From Verrucomicrobiota bacterium (lineage in GTDB: Bacteria > Verrucomicrobiota > Verrucomicrobiia > Verrucomicrobiales > DEV007): a stretch of 35,175 nucleotides of DNA. Where the stretch lies: the NCBI GenBank assembly GCA_963205275.1, contig CAUJIH010000046.1, forward strand, positions 1 through 35,175, in the 5' to 3' direction. The notes beneath the pieces are model-generated. The model saw only the letters and a program-made list of their open reading frames with translations. It ran no database searches and was not told the origin of the DNA. The number at the start of each line of letters is the position of its first letter. The stretch's first letter is position 1. A program made the position numbers and the translations under genes. Positions 15,177-24,725 of the stretch are shown here, piece after piece.

Positions 15177-15200
15177 GGAGAATCTGCTCGCCCTATCCAC

Positions 15201-16280
15201 ATGTCTGCGAAACCCACTAAGAAGGCCCCCTCTCGCTCCAAATCAACTCCGTCCGCAGCCTCAGACTTCCCTCCATCGAAGACTTCGGCCCTTTCGACCT
15301 GCCTGAGCGCTTATGCGAGCGATCCAGCGGCCTCCAATCCGATTCAGCAAATGAAATCGATGATCGCCGATGCGTCTCACGACGACATGAAAGCTCTGCG
15401 AAAGATTCTTTTTTCCAAAAAATCTCTCCCCGAAACCGAAGATCCGGACACCGTGCTCGTGCCCGGCTGGCGAGGGGCGAGCTATCCTTATCAAAATCTG
15501 CTTTCTCGCAAGAGCTACGAAGATCAAAAGTTTCTGCTCCAAGTCGAGCTGCTCAAACTCCAAGCCTGGGTGAAGGAATCGGGGGAACGCGTCGTCATCC
15601 TTTTCGAAGGGCGTGACGCAGCGGGCAAGGGTGGTACGATCAAGCGCTTCATGGAGCATCTCAATCCCCGTGGCGCCCGAGTGGTGGCCTTGGAAAAACC
15701 CAGTGAGCGCGAGCGCGGTCAGTGGTATTTCCAACGTTACATTCAACATCTACCGACACGCGGAGAAATCGTACTTTTCGACCGATCTTGGTACAACCGA
15801 GCCGGAGTCGAGCGCGTGATGGGCTTCTGCACGGACGAGGAATATGAGGAATTCCTTCGCCAGGTTCCAGAGTTCGAGCGGCATCTGGTGCGCAGCGGCA
15901 TCCGCCTGTTCAAGTTCTGGTTCTCTGTGAGTCGCAAGGAACAGCGTCGTCGGTTCAAGTCGCGAGAGACTGATCCTCTGAAGCAATGGAAACTGAGTCC
16001 TATCGATCAGGCCTCGCTCGACAAGTGGGACGCCTACACTCGAGCCAAGGAAAACATGTTTCTCTACTGCGACACATCGGACGCCCCTTGGACCATCATC
16101 AAATCCGATTGCAAACGGCGTGCTCGGCTCAATGCCATGCGCTACCTACTCCACAGAATCCCCTATGCTGAAAAGGATGAAAAAAAGCTAGGGCGCGTCG
16201 ATCCACTGATCGTCGGCCGGCCCTCCCTCGTTCCCAGCGGACTGGATGATGCGATCTCTCCAGGAAATGGCGACGAGTAA
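15201..16280 (+). CDS. ppk2: Polyphosphate kinase 2 (PPK2)
   Basis: This encodes 359 residues. PPK2 enzymes transfer phosphate between polyphosphate and nucleotides. The Walker A loop is 'FEGRDAAGKGGTIKRF' (residues about 135-150) and the Walker B/lid region is 'LFDRSWYNRAGVERVMGF' (D194). 'FWFSVSRKEQRRRFKSRETD' and 'KQWKLSPIDQASLDKWDAYT' are further PPK2 landmarks. The first 80 or so residues are a basic, Ser/Pro-rich extension of low conservation. A promoter-like pair lies just upstream. The next gene begins 33 nt downstream on the same strand, so co-transcription is possible although the products look unrelated. Confidence 0.94.
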   Translation: MSAKPTKKAPSRSKSTPSAASDFPPSKTSALSTCLSAYASDPAASNPIQQMKSMIADASHDDMKALRKILFSKKSLPETEDPDTVLVPGWRGASYPYQNLLSRKSYEDQKFLLQVELLKLQAWVKESGERVVILFEGRDAAGKGGTIKRFMEHLNPRGARVVALEKPSERERGQWYFQRYIQHLPTRGEIVLFDRSWYNRAGVERVMGFCTDEEYEEFLRQVPEFERHLVRSGIRLFKFWFSVSRKEQRRRFKSRETDPLKQWKLSPIDQASLDKWDAYTRAKENMFLYCDTSDAPWTIIKSDCKRRARLNAMRYLLHRIPYAEKDEKKLGRVDPLIVGRPSLVPSGLDDAISPGNGDE

Positions 16281-16313
16281 ATCCATGCGAAAATTTTATC
16301 TACGAGTCGACTG

Positions 16314-18977
16314 ATGAAACGACATCTCCTCAACTCACTCTGCTGCACCCTCATCGCCCTGCTGTCATCAGGTGCTGGAGTCGCGATTCAAGGACAAGAG
16401 CAGACGAAAGAAGTGCGATTCAGCGTAGTTTTCGAGCAGTCCGTTCCCTCCGGTGAGGTCTTGATCGAGCGCGGAAAGCTGAAAGCCATCTTCGCAGTGG
16501 GTGGCCAAGTGAAGGAGAATCGATTCCAAAATGCCGACCGCATCGAAATCACCGTAGCTGAAGCTCATCTGGATCTGGGAGCTTTCGCCACGCGAGTCTC
16601 GCTGAAAATCCCAGATCGTAGCTTCAGCTTCTTCCTCCGCGATCTCACGAGGGGAAAGCAAGCAATGGTCATTCCCGATCTCGGAGCCGCCGTGATATCC
16701 GCCGATGATACGCGCCCTTATGCTGAAGTGCGGAAAGTGGTGGGACGCGATGGTCTGAAGGCCGAATGGCAGAAGATCGAATCCGAGCCAGAGACGAGCT
16801 ATGAATCAGCGGCGCAAGGCACTCGCGACCAGATGTGCCCGACTTGGCTGGGACTGAGCCGCGACGTGCGCCTGTTCCGTGTCTTTCACGACACTCAGCT
16901 CGGATTGCTTGGGAGGGTCGAACCCGCACTGCTGGGAAAACTGCGGGGACCGGGCTGTCAGTTCATCGTCGGACGCGGGGCCTCGGCAGAGGTCGATATC
17001 GTCCGCCGACTGGAGGACGGGGTCTTGCCCATCCTGCACGCCACGCAACGAGACAAAAGCATCGAATACCAAATGACCGCCTTCGCCACGCGAGAGAAAG
17101 GGCCGCTCACCGCTGAAACTCTACGTGGAACGCACTGGATCGCTGCTTTCGCGATCAGTAATGGAGGCATGAAGACCCCGTCAGAGACGGAGGAATACGA
17201 GAACAGGCTGCGCCGCTCTGAAATCGAATCTCCCGAGGAAGAAGTGGTCTGTCGCATCCGGGTCCGGGCAGTGAATACCGATCTCGTTCCTCGTTATGCT
17301 TTTTTTAAAGCGGGAACGACGAAAGGAGCTGCCTATGACGAATCCACAGGCGCGGCGATCATGGAGGGCGATCAGGTACTCTGCCTCTCGCAAATCGAGG
17401 GCAAGCCGATGCCCCAGAGCGAAATGGCGATCCTGCTACCACCGAACGGCTCCGTCGTCTTCGACCTGATCGTTCCACACCAGCCGATTTCTAAGGAACG
17501 AGCCACCGCCATCGCCGAACAGAATTACGAAGCCCATCTATCCGCCTGTCGTCAATTCTGGAAGGAAAAACTCGCTAATTCTTCGCAGATTTCTGTCCCA
17601 GAGGCTGGAATCGAGGAGCGAGTAAAAGCTGGCCTGCTCCACCTAGATCTGATCACGCTAGGCCAAACGAACGAAGGCCCACTGCTGCCACATGTCGGCG
17701 TGTATTCGCCCATAGGCTCCGAGTCCTCTCCCATGATTCAGTTTTTCGATTCCGTCGGCTGGCACGACGTCGCGGAGCGCTGCCTGGACTTTTTCTTTCT
17801 GCGACAGCAGGATGACGGCTTCATCCAAACCTTCGGCGGTTATCAACTGGAAACAGGCCCCGTGCTCTGGACCGCAGGCGAACATTTTCGCTACACCCGA
17901 GACGAAGCCTGGGCGCGACGAGTGGAACCGAATCTGAAAAAAGCCTCCACATACCTGCTGGAGTGGCGGAAGCGCAATCAGCGCGAGGAACTACGAGGAA
18001 AGGGCTACGGACTCCTAGATGGAAAGGTAGCCGATCCACCGGATTTCTTTCATTCCTTCATGTTGAATGCGCTCTCCTATCTCGGGCTGAAGCGCGTGAG
18101 CGAGATGTATGCCACCATCGATCCGGAGTTCGCTCAACCGCTGGCAGCAGAATGTGACGCCTTTCTCAAAGATCTGCGCACGGCTTGGCTCGAAAACGTC
18201 GCGAGCAGCCCTGTCGTCCCGCTGGGAGACGGCTCTTGGGTACCCTCCTTCGGTCCGTGGACGGAATCTCCGGGACCAGTTTCTCTGTATGCGGAAGGCG
18301 GAAACTGGTACACGCATGGTGCCTTCGCCTCTCGCGACTCTCTGATCGGGGCACTCTATCTGCTACCGGGCGAAGTGCTCGATCCTCACGAGCGCTCCGC
18401 CGACTGGCTGCTACGGAGTCATCAGGAACTCATGACAGTCCGCAACGCTGGTCTGAGCCAGCCCTATTACGTTCGCCACGACTGGGGCCACCTGAAACGC
18501 GGAGAGGTCAAAGCCTACCTCGCGGCTTATTACAACCAGTTGGCCGCGCTCCAAGACAGAGAAACCTACACCTTTTGGGAACACTACTACGGAGTCAGTC
18601 AGCACAAGACGCACGAGGAAGGCTGGTTCCTCATGCAGTCGCGCTGGATGCTCTGGGATGAGGATTGGGAAAACCAGACCTTGCGCCTTCTCTCGATGAT
18701 CCCTCGTCGATGGCTGGAACCGGGGCAGAAGATCGCCCTGAAGCAATGCGTTAGCTACTTCGGCCCCTTCGATCTCGATGTCAGCGCCGCCGAAGGCGAA
18801 ATCCGAGCACAGCTAAGCTGCTCCGGCCCGCAGGCCCCGAAAGCCGTGCGCCTCCGCCTGCCGCACCCACAGGGACGCCATCCGGTGAAAGTAGAGGGCG
18901 GCGACTATGACAAAGCGACCGAGACCCTCACGATCCCGTCGTTCACGGGGAGCGCTGAAGTTCTTCTGAAATTTTGA
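16314..18977 (+). CDS. Large secreted protein with alpha/alpha-barrel glycosidase-like domain
   Basis: This encodes 887 residues with an N-terminal signal peptide (basic MKRH, then hydrophobic). The first 400 residues are beta-rich with no motif I recognise. From about residue 430 to 790 there is a helical, aromatic-rich segment ('MIQFFDSVGWHDVAERCLDF', 'QQDDGFIQTFGGY', 'GPVLWTAGEHFRYTRDEAW', 'WYTHGAFASRDSLIGAL') with the spacing and 'DG..Q..GGY....G..LW....HF..T.D' logic of six-hairpin (alpha/alpha)6 glycosidases. The C-terminus is beta-rich. I cannot assign a GH family or be sure of activity. The neighbouring PQQ-type gene starts 36 nt downstream, and the pair may be an operon. Confidence 0.75.
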   Translation: MKRHLLNSLCCTLIALLSSGAGVAIQGQEQTKEVRFSVVFEQSVPSGEVLIERGKLKAIFAVGGQVKENRFQNADRIEITVAEAHLDLGAFATRVSLKIPDRSFSFFLRDLTRGKQAMVIPDLGAAVISADDTRPYAEVRKVVGRDGLKAEWQKIESEPETSYESAAQGTRDQMCPTWLGLSRDVRLFRVFHDTQLGLLGRVEPALLGKLRGPGCQFIVGRGASAEVDIVRRLEDGVLPILHATQRDKSIEYQMTAFATREKGPLTAETLRGTHWIAAFAISNGGMKTPSETEEYENRLRRSEIESPEEEVVCRIRVRAVNTDLVPRYAFFKAGTTKGAAYDESTGAAIMEGDQVLCLSQIEGKPMPQSEMAILLPPNGSVVFDLIVPHQPISKERATAIAEQNYEAHLSACRQFWKEKLANSSQISVPEAGIEERVKAGLLHLDLITLGQTNEGPLLPHVGVYSPIGSESSPMIQFFDSVGWHDVAERCLDFFFLRQQDDGFIQTFGGYQLETGPVLWTAGEHFRYTRDEAWARRVEPNLKKASTYLLEWRKRNQREELRGKGYGLLDGKVADPPDFFHSFMLNALSYLGLKRVSEMYATIDPEFAQPLAAECDAFLKDLRTAWLENVASSPVVPLGDGSWVPSFGPWTESPGPVSLYAEGGNWYTHGAFASRDSLIGALYLLPGEVLDPHERSADWLLRSHQELMTVRNAGLSQPYYVRHDWGHLKRGEVKAYLAAYYNQLAALQDRETYTFWEHYYGVSQHKTHEEGWFLMQSRWMLWDEDWENQTLRLLSMIPRRWLEPGQKIALKQCVSYFGPFDLDVSAAEGEIRAQLSCSGPQAPKAVRLRLPHPQGRHPVKVEGGDYDKATETLTIPSFTGSAEVLLKF

Positions 18978-19013
18978 TTGCCAGAAATTTTCCTTGGCTT
19001 CTATCCTGCTCCA

Positions 19014-20519
19014 ATGTTGTTCCACTTCATCTCTCGACCCTGTCGAGTCTTCGGCCTAAGTCTCCTCTGTCTCGCCCCGCTCCTGTCAGCGGACGAGTTT
19101 CCGGACCCTGCTCCACCCAAATTCGTCGAGGCTCCTGAGACCTCATCGGATCAACTGAGCGATCCTCTAGGGTGGAAATTCTATCAGGCTCCGACGCCAC
19201 TTTCTCCCGATGCCACGGTATCGGACTGGCCACGATTTCTCGGCCCCTCGGATAATGCTCACTCGCCCGAAACGCACTTGCTGAAATCGTTTCCTCCAGA
19301 AGGGCTAGCGAAGGTCTGGGAAATCGAAAAGGGCACCAGCTATTCCTCGCCCTCCATCGCCGCCGGACGGCTGGTTCTTTTCACCAATCTGGACGGCCAC
19401 GAGACAGTCATGTGCCTGGAACCCGAAACCGGACGCCAATTCTGGAGTGATCACTATCCGGTAGAATACTCCGACCGCTATGGCTATAACCAAGGGCCAC
19501 GCGCCAGTCCAGTCATCAGCGGAAAGCGAGTCTACACGCTCGGTGTCACTAGCGTGCTGAGCTGCTACGATCTGCTCTCGGGCACGAGACTCTGGCAGCG
19601 AAAGCTGGGAGAGGAGTTCGAGCTGCTCCCCTATTTCTTCGGACAGGGGGCATCACCTCTGGTCGATGGCGGTCGAGTGATCGTGTCGCTAGGGACGCGC
19701 AACGGACTCTCCGTCGCAGCGTTCGACGAAAAAACCGGTCATCTCGTCTGGGGCACCCGACACGAATGGCAGGCCAGCTATGCGTCTCCGATTCTGGCGA
19801 CGCTCCAAGGAAAAAAGCGACTGCTGGTGTTCTCCGGCGGAGATAGTCGCCCACCCGTAGGAGGATTGATGGTGATCGATCCCGAGACTGGTTCCCTGCT
19901 CGATACCTTCCCCTGGCGAGCGGACAAATACGAGAGTGTGAACGGATCGACTCCGGTGGCGCTGGATGAGGACAGGGTCTTTCTGTCCGCTTCCTATGGA
20001 AAGGGTTCTGCGATGGTGCGCCTAGATGAGAATCTGAAATGGCAAAAAATCTGGGAGAATCCGGACTTCGGACTGCACTGGTCCACAGCTCTCTTGCAGG
20101 ACGATGCTTTATTCGGCTTCCAAGGTCGGAACGAACCCGACGCCTGGTTCGCCGCTCTCGACGCCGCCACAGGAAAGGAACTCTGGCAGGCCGATCCAGA
20201 GTTCACCGTGCCCGTCCCCAATCCTCCCGGACGCGCCTCTCGCCGATCCGGCCCGAGCGAATATCGGCTGAAGTATTTTCGTGGCAGTCTGCTCCAGGCC
20301 GACGGACGCACATGGGCGCTAGGCGAATTCGGAACGCTCGGGATTCTGAAACTCACTCGTGAAGGCTATCAGGAAATTGACCGCACCCAGCTCTTCCTCG
20401 CTCGTGCCACTTGGTCGCTGCCCGTGCTCCACCGAGGGCTGCTTTACATCGTGCAGCACGACCCCGATCAGGAAGGTCATCCACCGAGACTGATTTGCTA
20501 CGATCTGAGGGAAAAATAA
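19014..20519 (+). CDS. Secreted PQQ-like beta-propeller (outer-membrane BamB-like) protein
   Basis: This encodes 501 residues. ATG 19014 is preferred to an upstream TTG because it starts a signal peptide (MLFHFISRPCRVFGLSLLCL, then LAPLLSA). The mature protein opens with 'WPRFLGPSDNAHSPET', a motif common in PQQ-like repeat proteins of this bacterial group. Blade motifs recur: 'ETGRQFW', 'SGTRLWQRKLG', 'TGHLVWGTRHEW', 'ETGSLLDTFPW' and 'TGKELWQADPEF'. No catalytic residues of quinoprotein dehydrogenases are evident, so a binding or scaffold role is more likely than enzymatic activity. Nothing identifiable follows in the 142-bp gap to the next gene. Confidence 0.85.
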   Translation: MLFHFISRPCRVFGLSLLCLAPLLSADEFPDPAPPKFVEAPETSSDQLSDPLGWKFYQAPTPLSPDATVSDWPRFLGPSDNAHSPETHLLKSFPPEGLAKVWEIEKGTSYSSPSIAAGRLVLFTNLDGHETVMCLEPETGRQFWSDHYPVEYSDRYGYNQGPRASPVISGKRVYTLGVTSVLSCYDLLSGTRLWQRKLGEEFELLPYFFGQGASPLVDGGRVIVSLGTRNGLSVAAFDEKTGHLVWGTRHEWQASYASPILATLQGKKRLLVFSGGDSRPPVGGLMVIDPETGSLLDTFPWRADKYESVNGSTPVALDEDRVFLSASYGKGSAMVRLDENLKWQKIWENPDFGLHWSTALLQDDALFGFQGRNEPDAWFAALDAATGKELWQADPEFTVPVPNPPGRASRRSGPSEYRLKYFRGSLLQADGRTWALGEFGTLGILKLTREGYQEIDRTQLFLARATWSLPVLHRGLLYIVQHDPDQEGHPPRLICYDLREK

Positions 20520-20661
20520 GGTTTCCGAGTTCCCTAGACGGCTTACAATGGGGAAATAAGCAGTTTCCTCGCGATCATTATGCGTTTACACCTATATTTT
20601 CCGACTTCTGGACAGGCGAGATGCGCGCTTATCATCTCGACAGAAACGGATCACGATAGAC

Positions 20662-22248
20662 ATGCAGAGTTGGTTTAATTTTGAACTAGACGGAGAAACC
20701 TGTCGGGTGGAGCGCGAATCCACCCGGACGACTCTTGCTCAGTTTCTGGCTCGTCTGGCTCCCTGCTTTTCCCATTTCCTCGCACACGATGCTTTCGTCT
20801 CTCCGAGGCTGGTCGTGATGGGGACGAAAGAGAACGACTGCTACCGATTTCGCGTAGTGGATGCGGGATTGCTCCTGATGCCGATGGTGGCCGACCGCCA
20901 GATCTGGACTCCCGAGGGGATTCGGACGAGCGAACCGGAGCATCCGGTCAACTTGGCCTTTCTCGGCGGTGGATACGAATGCTCTCGCGAGCGCTTGGAC
21001 AATATCATCGCTCTGACATTCGAAGGTTATTACCGATCCGATCTGCGTCGCCAAGGGCAAATGTACGATCAATTCGATGCGATCACCACGCGCACAGCGA
21101 ATCCGGAGGCGATTCGGGAGACAGCGCTACAAGTCTTCGCATCGACAGAACAACTGCGATTCGAGACAGCCCGCCGTGCCGAGCGCTCCGGCGAGGAGCG
21201 AAGTGTGTGGACGGGGAAGAAGGACATCTTCGGAGATCGCTTCACTCGCCATCTCTTTCGCCAGCCAGATCGTCGCTCTCTCCAATATGTGGACGGAGAA
21301 AAGCACCGATTTTTTCGCCCTGATACTCTGGTCGATCTCCTCAGACTTCGTCGCGACTATCCGGGCGCAGGTCTGATCGCCGGGGCCACCGGACAGCCCC
21401 ATCACACGGGCGATGCAATGCCGGTAGAATGGATCAGTCTCGATGCGATCAACGAACTCAATCTGATCGAAACCAAGGAAGAGGAGTGGATCATCGGAGC
21501 CGCCGTGAATCTAACTCAAATCTCTGAGCAGATCGGTCGTGAATGTCGCGTCTTCACCAAAATCCTCCGTCGTTTCGCCTCTCGTCCCGTGAGAAATCGC
21601 GCCACCTTGGGAGGTTCTCTCGCATCAGCTTCTCCTTCCGGCCAGATCGCGCCGCTATTGATCGCGCTCAATGCACGGATTCAGCTCGCCTCCTCTGATG
21701 GAGAGCGAGAGATGCCCGTCGCTCAATTTTATTCCGAAGGCGGCGTCACCGCGCTCCGCTCTGGCGAAGTCATCCGTGCAGTGGTGATCCCGAGAGCGAC
21801 GGAATCCGCTCTGTCCGCCCGTGGAATCACGACTCGAATCTGCGACGTATACTCTGTGGGGCCTCGTCGAGCGAATTGCATCCCCTACATGACAGCAGGA
21901 TTCGCTCTAGAGTTGAGAAATCGGAAGATTACGAAGGCGTGGATCACCTACGGAGGAATCGAAAAGGTACTTCTGAGAGCGCAGGAAGCCGAGGATTTCC
22001 TGCTGGGGCGCATATGGGACGAGGAGACGATGATAGAGACTTTACCCGTCCTGCATCGAAGTATAGAGATCAGTCCGGATGAATCAGGAGAAATGATCGC
22101 TGCCTATCGCAAGCAGTTGACGGGCACCTTGTTTCAGAAATTCTACTACCAGCATCCGAGTCACAATGATATTCACCCTCAAGATTTGGCCGCCATCTCA
22201 GAACTCGGAAGGCTTGACGATCCTTTTCACGACTCCTCCCATTTCTAA
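20662..22248 (+). CDS. Xanthine dehydrogenase small-subunit-like protein lacking Fe-S cysteines
   Basis: This encodes 528 residues with the layout of XdhA: ferredoxin-like N-terminus, helical linker, FAD domain, C-terminal CO-dehydrogenase-type domain. The FAD domain is well preserved ('FRPDTLVDLLRLRRDYPGAG', 'LIAGATGQP' at about 238-246, 'VRNRATLGGSLASASPSGQI' at 320-339, and the ending 'AYRKQLTGTLFQKFY'). The N-terminal part still aligns ('GTKENDC' at the GTKEGC position and 'TPEGI....EHPV'), but the eight cysteines that hold two 2Fe-2S clusters are lost. Only C14, C35, C60 and C107 remain in the first 170 residues. GTKExxCxxGxCGxC, CGFCTPG and the CRCTGY motif are all absent. It lies 39 nt before the matching large-subunit gene, which is also degenerate. 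Confidence 0.85.
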   Translation: MQSWFNFELDGETCRVERESTRTTLAQFLARLAPCFSHFLAHDAFVSPRLVVMGTKENDCYRFRVVDAGLLLMPMVADRQIWTPEGIRTSEPEHPVNLAFLGGGYECSRERLDNIIALTFEGYYRSDLRRQGQMYDQFDAITTRTANPEAIRETALQVFASTEQLRFETARRAERSGEERSVWTGKKDIFGDRFTRHLFRQPDRRSLQYVDGEKHRFFRPDTLVDLLRLRRDYPGAGLIAGATGQPHHTGDAMPVEWISLDAINELNLIETKEEEWIIGAAVNLTQISEQIGRECRVFTKILRRFASRPVRNRATLGGSLASASPSGQIAPLLIALNARIQLASSDGEREMPVAQFYSEGGVTALRSGEVIRAVVIPRATESALSARGITTRICDVYSVGPRRANCIPYMTAGFALELRNRKITKAWITYGGIEKVLLRAQEAEDFLLGRIWDEETMIETLPVLHRSIEISPDESGEMIAAYRKQLTGTLFQKFYYQHPSHNDIHPQDLAAISELGRLDDPFHDSSHF

Positions 22249-22287
22249 CCGAGATATGTTTTGGGTTTCCTCCATGCCGACAAGACA

Positions 22288-24705
22288 ATGAGCGCATCTG
22301 ACGATCCCTTCGCCGATTTTTATCACCAGTCTGTCATTCCCTCTCCCTCGCGAGAGACCTTTGGCGAGAGACTGAGGCGAAGACGGGAGGCCAGTGATGA
22401 AGGAATCGTCGCGCCTGACGTCTCTCCTTGGCAGAGTCGTGTCCGCGTGCTGAGCATGATCGTGGTCGGGAGTCCTCATCATCGAGCCGGAATTACCCGG
22501 CGAAACAGTGCCGAAGCAAAGCGCGTCGCAGGGGTCGAAGCGATCCTGTTCGCCGACGATCTGCCTGCCTTTAGAAACTCGCTCGGCCCGGATTTCTCCG
22601 GAGAGCCACTCCTAGCGGAGTCGGAAGTCTATTACCAGGGGCAGCCTGTGGCCATCATCGTGGGACAGGATGAAAAATCCTGTCGAGAAGCGGCCGCTCT
22701 GCTAGAGATCGATTACCTGCCGGAACCACCGATTCTGAATCTGGATCACGCCATCGCCAGAGAGAGCTTTCACGAGCTTCCTCGACTCAGCGAACGGGGC
22801 GACGTGCTCTCGGTTCTCACCTCGGCTCCCCAGACGCTCTCAGGCTCCTTTCTCGTCCCTCCCCAACAGCCTCTCCATCCGGGAGTCACTGAAATTCTCG
22901 TAACTCCTGAGGACGGCGGAAGTCGCTTCACGGTGAAAGCCCCCTCTCTCTCGCCCACTCGTATACGGGCGGCAGTGGCACGGGCTGCCGGGGTGTCAGA
23001 ATCCGATATCCGGATCGATCCGTCTCCCATCGCCGGAGTCACCGATGCACTCGAATGGGAACCGGCCCGACTGGCCATGCTGGTCACGCGAGCTGCGATC
23101 ACATGCGGCTCTCCGGTGGCTCTTCGACTCAGGGAGAATGATTCATCGCTGATCCGGGGACAGCGACATCCGGTCAAGGCATCATTCGACGTGGCATTTG
23201 ACTCCAATGGTCGCGTCCGCGGTCTGGATCTGAGGCTTTATCTCGATGCAGGATACTATCCGGCGGATTCTGCCGCCGTTCTCGATCGAGCCACGCTCCA
23301 TGCGGATTCTGTCTATGCGATTCCTCATCTCCGGATTCGCTCCTGCCTCTGTCGCACACACCGCATCACCTCTTCATCGCTCCCGGCAGAGGGAGCGGCC
23401 CAAGGAGCGTGGGTTATGGAAGAGATTATGCGACGTATCGCGTGGGAAACCAAGCAAGCAGCGCATCTGGTCCGAGAAAGGAATTTCTATCAGGAGAACG
23501 GAGAATTAAAGACCGTTCCCTGCGGGCAGCCCATTCTCGCGACAGCAATTCATCGAGCTTGGCAGCAGGTTCTGCGACTCGGACAATACGGACAGAAGAT
23601 CGACACTCTCCGAAAGTGGAATCAGACCCACCCATTCAGTAAGCGGGGTATCGCCGTCGTTCCGACGAAGTTCGGACTGGGCGACCCCCGATCCGAGCGT
23701 TCTGCGGCCACTGTGATGGTTCAGATTCTCACCGACGGTTCTGTGCTCGTACAGGTCGCGCATACAGATGCGCAGGATGATCTGGAGGAAGGAATTCGAC
23801 TGGAGACAGCCAAGGAACTCGGGATCGCTCCGGATTCCGTACGAGTGATCCTGAATGATTTCGACGCTTTTCCTACAGCAACTCCGCCTGTCGGGACGGA
23901 TGCTGCCGGATTGATTCGACATGCCATCCACGAGGCCTGCCGTCCTCTCCGGGATCGACTGCGCGAAGTCTCCCTGGACCTGTTCGCCGCCCGAGGACAG
24001 ACTGGCATCAGCAGCGAGAATCTGAATTTTCGCGACGGCGTAATCGGCCAAGAAATTTCACCATCCAGCCCGATCCACTTTCGCGAAGTGGTCGAGACTG
24101 CATGGGCCAAACGTATTCCACTAATCTCTATCGGATATCATCGCACGCCAAATCTGTGGTGGGATCACGAGCTGGGGGCGGGATGGCCTTTCTCCTCATT
24201 CACTTATGGTGCCGCGATGGCCGAAGTTCAGATCGACACTTTCACTGGAGAAGTCCAGATTCTGCACGTCGATCTAGTCTGCGAAGGTTCCTCTTTCCCG
24301 CAGTCCGGTTCCCGAGACTTGGCGCAGGCGTCTCGCGCTTTCCTACTGGGAGTCGGATGGCTACTCTCCGAGGAGATTCCCTACCCAGAAAGCGACCTTC
24401 CTCTCTCAACTCGCCCGAGCGAGCCTCTCGTCGACCTTACTCCATCGAGCTTCGCCGATGCTCCCTTCGAGTTCCGAGTCGAACGACTCGCTCCGCTCTC
24501 TGCTGCAGAAGCGCTCCCTGGGCAACCCTGTGCGGAAGCCCCGCTCCTCCTCTCTTTCGCCGTGCGCGAGGCGATCTTGGACGCGCTGCGTGCTTTCGGG
24601 ATGACGGCAGATCACGACATCGAACTCCCCTTCCCTTCCACGCCTCCCGCTGTACTCACAACTCTGCGCGAAATCAGCCGGAGGCTCTATCCGGTTCCAA
24701 CGTAA
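22288..24705 (+). CDS. Xanthine dehydrogenase large-subunit-like protein lacking Moco motifs
   Basis: This encodes 805 residues from ATG 22288. Order and length match XdhB: 'YYQGQPVAIIVGQD' and 'PVALRLRENDSSLIRGQRHP' (N-terminal domain), then 'KRGIAVVPTKFGLG', 'SFTYGAAMAEVQIDTFTGEV' and the end 'LLLSFAVREAILDALRAFG'. The molybdopterin motifs are gone. Where GGGFGGKE is expected (residues 243-256) the sequence is 'IDPSPIAGVTDALEWEP'. FRGFGGPQG (about 358-374) becomes 'SLPAEGAAQG'. GGTEMGQG becomes 'VAHTDAQDDLE'. The position of the catalytic GEPPL glutamate reads 'AEAPLL', so that Glu may persist. It should not bind Moco in the normal way. The frame is open and long, so purifying selection is likely. 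Confidence 0.85.
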   Translation: MSASDDPFADFYHQSVIPSPSRETFGERLRRRREASDEGIVAPDVSPWQSRVRVLSMIVVGSPHHRAGITRRNSAEAKRVAGVEAILFADDLPAFRNSLGPDFSGEPLLAESEVYYQGQPVAIIVGQDEKSCREAAALLEIDYLPEPPILNLDHAIARESFHELPRLSERGDVLSVLTSAPQTLSGSFLVPPQQPLHPGVTEILVTPEDGGSRFTVKAPSLSPTRIRAAVARAAGVSESDIRIDPSPIAGVTDALEWEPARLAMLVTRAAITCGSPVALRLRENDSSLIRGQRHPVKASFDVAFDSNGRVRGLDLRLYLDAGYYPADSAAVLDRATLHADSVYAIPHLRIRSCLCRTHRITSSSLPAEGAAQGAWVMEEIMRRIAWETKQAAHLVRERNFYQENGELKTVPCGQPILATAIHRAWQQVLRLGQYGQKIDTLRKWNQTHPFSKRGIAVVPTKFGLGDPRSERSAATVMVQILTDGSVLVQVAHTDAQDDLEEGIRLETAKELGIAPDSVRVILNDFDAFPTATPPVGTDAAGLIRHAIHEACRPLRDRLREVSLDLFAARGQTGISSENLNFRDGVIGQEISPSSPIHFREVVETAWAKRIPLISIGYHRTPNLWWDHELGAGWPFSSFTYGAAMAEVQIDTFTGEVQILHVDLVCEGSSFPQSGSRDLAQASRAFLLGVGWLLSEEIPYPESDLPLSTRPSEPLVDLTPSSFADAPFEFRVERLAPLSAAEALPGQPCAEAPLLLSFAVREAILDALRAFGMTADHDIELPFPSTPPAVLTTLREISRRLYPVPT

Positions 24706-24725
24706 TACAGGTGATTCCCTTCACC

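Noticed and set aside
13094..15200. Possible CRISPR array in the repeat-rich gap
   Set aside because: Repeats are few, of different lengths, unevenly spaced, and encode parts of decayed genes or hairpins. There are no regular spacers and no cas genes.
20520..20661. Promoter for the XDH-like pair
   Set aside because: TTTACA and TATATT occur but with unusable spacing; no pair of boxes was convincing.
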